From DATBGO01 sp050011895 (GTDB taxonomy: Bacteria; Actinomycetota; Actinomycetes; Streptosporangiales; Streptosporangiaceae), in the NCBI GenBank assembly GCA_050011895.1, contig JBEKIF010000002.1:62001-126000 (forward strand): a stretch of 64,000 nucleotides of DNA, given 5' to 3'. Positions 61,698 to 64,000 of the stretch are shown in pieces; the stretch's first letter is position 1, and the number at the start of each line of letters is the position of its first letter. The translations under genes were made by a program, and so were the position numbers. The notes below the pieces were generated by a model. That model was not told where the DNA came from. It made no database searches and saw only the letters and a list, made by a program, of their open reading frames with translations.

Positions 61698-63296
61698 GTG
61701 ATCTCTGTGAACAACCTTGAGCTGCGTGCGGGCGCGCGGCTGCTGCTTGACGCCACGGCCTTCCAGGTCGCGGCGGGCGACAAGATCGGGCTGGTGGGCC
61801 GGAACGGCGCTGGCAAGACCACCCTGGCACGGGTGCTCGCCGCTGAGGGCACGCCGGCCGCCGGGACCGTCCGGAGCAACGGATCTGTCGGCTACCTGCC
61901 GCAGGACACCAGGGTCGGCGACCTGGACGCGCTGGCCATGGACCGGGTGCTGTCGGCGCGCGGCCTTGACGCGCTGATGGCAGGCCTGCGGGAGGCCGAG
62001 ATCCAGATGGCCGACGCCAATCCCGCCAGGCGGGACGCCGCCGTCCGCAGGTACGGCCATCTCGAGGAGCGGCTGACCGTACTCGGCGGATACGCTGCCG
62101 AGGCCGAGGCCGCCTCGCTCGCGGCCAGCCTTGGCCTGCCGCAGCAGGCCCTCAGGCAGCCGCTGCACACGCTGTCCGGCGGGCAGCGCCGGCGGGTGGA
62201 GCTGGCCAGGATCCTGTTCGGCGGATCTGAGACGCTGCTGCTTGACGAGCCGACCAACCACCTCGACGCGGACTCGGTTTCCTGGCTGCGCGATCACCTG
62301 CGGACGTTCCGTGGCGGGCTCGTGGTGATCAGCCACGACACGGCACTGCTGGAGTCCGTGGTCAACAAGGTGTTCCACCTCGACGCTGACCGCGCCGAGC
62401 TGGACATCTACCACCTTGGCTGGAAGGCCTACCTGGACCAGCGCGAGACTGATGCACGACGGCGCAGGCGGGAACGGGTGAACGCGGAGCGCCAGGCCGC
62501 TGCGCTGCATTCGCAGGCGGACAAGATGCGCGCCAAGGCGACCAAGGCAAAGGCGGCGCAGGGCATGGAACGGCGCGCCGAGCGCCTGCTGGCGGGGGTG
62601 ACCGCCGACCGCGCACCGGACCGGGTGGCCAGGCTGCGCTTCCCCGAGCCTGCGCATTGCGGCCGGACCCCGCTCACCGCCACCGGCCTGAGCAAGTCGT
62701 ACGGGTCGCTCGAGGTGTTCACCGACGTCGATGTGGCGGTCGACCGGGGCACCCGGGTGGTGGTACTCGGGCTGAATGGCGCCGGGAAGACGACCCTGCT
62801 CCGGCTATTGTCCGGGCTTGAGGAGCCGGACACCGGAGAGGTGCTGCCCGGCCACGGCCTGCGGATCGGCTATTACGCGCAGGAGCACGAGACCCTCGAC
62901 GTGGGACGGACGGTGCTGGCGAACATGCGCTCGGCCGCTCCCGAGCTCAGCGAGTCGGAGCAGCGCCGCATCCTCGGCTCGTTCCTCTTCTCCGGCGATG
63001 ACGTGGCCAAGCCGACCGCCGTCCTGTCGGGCGGCGAGAAGACCAGGCTCGCGCTCGCGCTGCTGGTGGTCTCGGGGGCCAACGTGCTGCTGCTCGATGA
63101 GCCCACCAACAACCTGGATCCGGGCAGCAGGGCCGAGATCTTGTCCGCTCTCCGGCGGTTCCAGGGCGCCATCGTTCTCGTCACGCACGACGAGGGCGCC
63201 GTTGACGCACTGCAGCCCGAGCGTGTCGTGCTGCTCCCGGACGGCGTCGAGGACGCATGGAGCGATGACCTCGGCGATCTCGTCGCGCTCGCCTGA
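61698..63296 (+). CDS. ABC-F ATPase (ribosome-associated)
   Basis: The product is 532 aa with two ABC domains and no membrane segment. Domain 1: Walker A GRNGAGKTT, signature LSGGQRRRVELARIL, LLLDEPTNHLD. Domain 2: GLNGAGKTT, LSGGEKTRLALALL, LLLDEPTNNLD. The linker (REKRR-type, DARRRRRERVNAERQAA...KATKAKAAQGMERRAERL) is basic, as needed to reach the ribosomal E and P sites. ABC-F proteins resolve stalled ribosomes or protect from drugs; the class is not resolved here. GTG 61698 has GAGCGG eight bases upstream. Confidence 0.93.
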   Translation: MISVNNLELRAGARLLLDATAFQVAAGDKIGLVGRNGAGKTTLARVLAAEGTPAAGTVRSNGSVGYLPQDTRVGDLDALAMDRVLSARGLDALMAGLREAEIQMADANPARRDAAVRRYGHLEERLTVLGGYAAEAEAASLAASLGLPQQALRQPLHTLSGGQRRRVELARILFGGSETLLLDEPTNHLDADSVSWLRDHLRTFRGGLVVISHDTALLESVVNKVFHLDADRAELDIYHLGWKAYLDQRETDARRRRRERVNAERQAAALHSQADKMRAKATKAKAAQGMERRAERLLAGVTADRAPDRVARLRFPEPAHCGRTPLTATGLSKSYGSLEVFTDVDVAVDRGTRVVVLGLNGAGKTTLLRLLSGLEEPDTGEVLPGHGLRIGYYAQEHETLDVGRTVLANMRSAAPELSESEQRRILGSFLFSGDDVAKPTAVLSGGEKTRLALALLVVSGANVLLLDEPTNNLDPGSRAEILSALRRFQGAIVLVTHDEGAVDALQPERVVLLPDGVEDAWSDDLGDLVALA

Positions 63297-63422
63297 CGGC
63301 CCGGCTGTGCGGCAAAAAGAAGAGATCTTTTACGGTCGTGTGGGTAGCCGATCACGATCTGATGCGTGATCATGGCGGAGAACAGTAACGCAGCGGTCAC
63401 TTCAGCTCACCAGGAGGTACGC

Positions 63423-63638
63423 GTGGCCGAAACCCTCAAGAAAGGCACCCGAGTGACCGGTGCCGACCGCACTAAGCTGGCGTCGGATCTGAAGAAGAGA
63501 TACAACGCCGGGGAGAGCATCCGCTCGCTCGCCGCTTCGACCGGCAGGTCGTATGGCTTCATCCACCGGATCCTGACCGAGACCGGAGTATCGCTGCGTG
63601 GCCGCGGCGGTGCCACCCGCGGCAAGGGCAAAGCTTAG
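63423..63638 (+). CDS. Small helix-turn-helix protein
   Basis: The product is 71 aa: AETLKKGTRVTGADRTKLASDLKKRYNAGESIRSLAASTGRSYGFIHRILTETGVSLRGRGGATRGK. A resolvase-like helix-turn-helix (SIRSLAASTGRSYGFIHRIL) and a basic tail are seen. It is a conserved actinomycete protein without assigned targets. GTG 63423 has AGGAGG five bases upstream; the frame is open back to 63366 but lacks a comparable site. It follows the ABC-F gene by 126 bases. Confidence 0.9.
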   Translation: MAETLKKGTRVTGADRTKLASDLKKRYNAGESIRSLAASTGRSYGFIHRILTETGVSLRGRGGATRGKGKA

Positions 63639-63715
63639 CCGCGGACGCCGGGGCGCGCGCCAGCTGGCCCGGCCCGACCAGGCGCGCGGGCTGGCTGGCA
63701 ACGGTAGGAGGAGAC

Positions 63716-64000
63716 GTGACGTTGAGCGCCGCTGAGCTTGCGGCCAGCGGGCTGGCCGTTGACGTCGGCGATGCGGTCGCAACGGTGACGCTCAGCAGGC
63801 CGCAGCGCCGCAACGCCATGACCCCGGCGCTGTGGTGCGGGCTCGCGGCGATCGGGCAGCAGCTGCCGCCTGCCGTCCGGGTGGTCGTGGTCCGCGGCGC
63901 CGGGCGGTCCTTCTGCGCCGGGATCGACCTGCGCCTGTTTACCCCCGACGGAATACCCGGTGAGGACGCGCCGCCGAGCGCGGCCGACCCCGGTTTCGAG
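63716..64000 (+). CDS. Enoyl-CoA hydratase/isomerase family protein, partial
   Basis: The frame is open from GTG 63716 (TAGGAGGAGA upstream) to the end of the window, giving the first 95 residues. VATVTLSRPQRRNAMTPALW and VVVVRGAGRSFCAGIDL are the crotonase-fold landmarks; the latter forms the oxyanion hole. The rest, including any catalytic Glu, is outside the window. The substrate cannot be assigned. Confidence 0.92.
   Translation, partial: MTLSAAELAASGLAVDVGDAVATVTLSRPQRRNAMTPALWCGLAAIGQQLPPAVRVVVVRGAGRSFCAGIDLRLFTPDGIPGEDAPPSAADPGFE

Overview
The window is high-GC DNA (visibly about 70% G+C, with third codon positions nearly all G or C) from an actinomycete. Lineage markers are RbpA, WhiA, a WhiB-like protein, an Lsr2-like protein, OpcA beside Zwf, an acVLRF1-type peptidyl-tRNA hydrolase, a SufR-led suf operon, and the gap-pgk-tpiA-secG order downstream of uvrC-rapZ-yvcK-whiA. 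A red-type (form IC-like) RuBisCO operon suggests facultative autotrophy or CO2 recycling. The genus cannot be named from sequence alone; a soil, Streptosporangiales-like lineage would fit. There is no phage, insertion sequence, CRISPR array, tRNA or rRNA that I can support.

Layout. 1-3.4 kb: glycine riboswitch and gcvP. 3.4-11 kb: a secreted protein and a secreted phosphodiesterase, a DUF1330 protein, an ABC-2 exporter pair, a cupin, and an HpnB-like glycosyltransferase. 11-20 kb: the conserved uvrC-rapZ-yvcK-whiA run, the lower-glycolysis operon gap-pgk-tpiA-secG, and rbpA. 20-28 kb: glutamate decarboxylase, a RibD-like reductase, a membrane protein, glgX, an AidB-like acyl-CoA dehydrogenase and an Fe-S APS reductase. 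28-31 kb: small regulators (Cys-rich protein, WhiB-like, Lsr2-like), a Tyr-rich repeat protein and a decayed SatP-type acetate permease. 31-39 kb: opcA/zwf/tal, ctaA, a DMT exporter and a second ABC-2 pair. 38.6-45.7 kb: a gamma-glutamyl polyamine/GABA-type catabolic cluster (permease, glutamine-synthetase-like ligase, aldehyde dehydrogenase, SDR, C26 hydrolase) facing a FadR-type regulator across a palindromic operator. 45.7-47.4 kb: a polytopic membrane protein. 47.5-54.2 kb: the suf operon (sufR-B-D-Rieske-C-S-U-T). 54.2-55.3 kb: a histidine-kinase remnant and a choloylglycine-hydrolase-like enzyme. 55.4-59.5 kb: cbbR-cbbL-cbbS-cbbX, all on the minus strand. 59.7-64 kb: an SseB-like protein, acVLRF1, an ABC-F protein with an unusual leader, a small HTH protein and a truncated enoyl-CoA hydratase.

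How the parts connect. Carbon flow is the main theme: glycine cleavage, lower glycolysis, the oxidative pentose-phosphate branch, glycogen debranching and RuBisCO with its activase. No phosphoribulokinase is present here, so a complete Calvin cycle cannot be claimed from this window. Fe-S chemistry (suf, APS reductase, WhiB-like, SufR) and ribosome maintenance (acVLRF1 next to ABC-F) are secondary themes.

The most interesting signals are: (i) the ABC-F leader, where a six-codon, possibly leaderless upstream ORF contains the exact complement of the downstream ribosome-binding site; (ii) a recurring habit of short, unrelated tandem repeats (14-30 bp) sitting on or beside gene 3' ends and stop codons at seven sites; (iii) palindromic operators for the polyamine regulator and for SufR; (iv) a multi-lesion acetate-permease pseudogene and a histidine-kinase remnant; and (v) an RuBisCO operon with its LysR regulator co-oriented instead of divergent.
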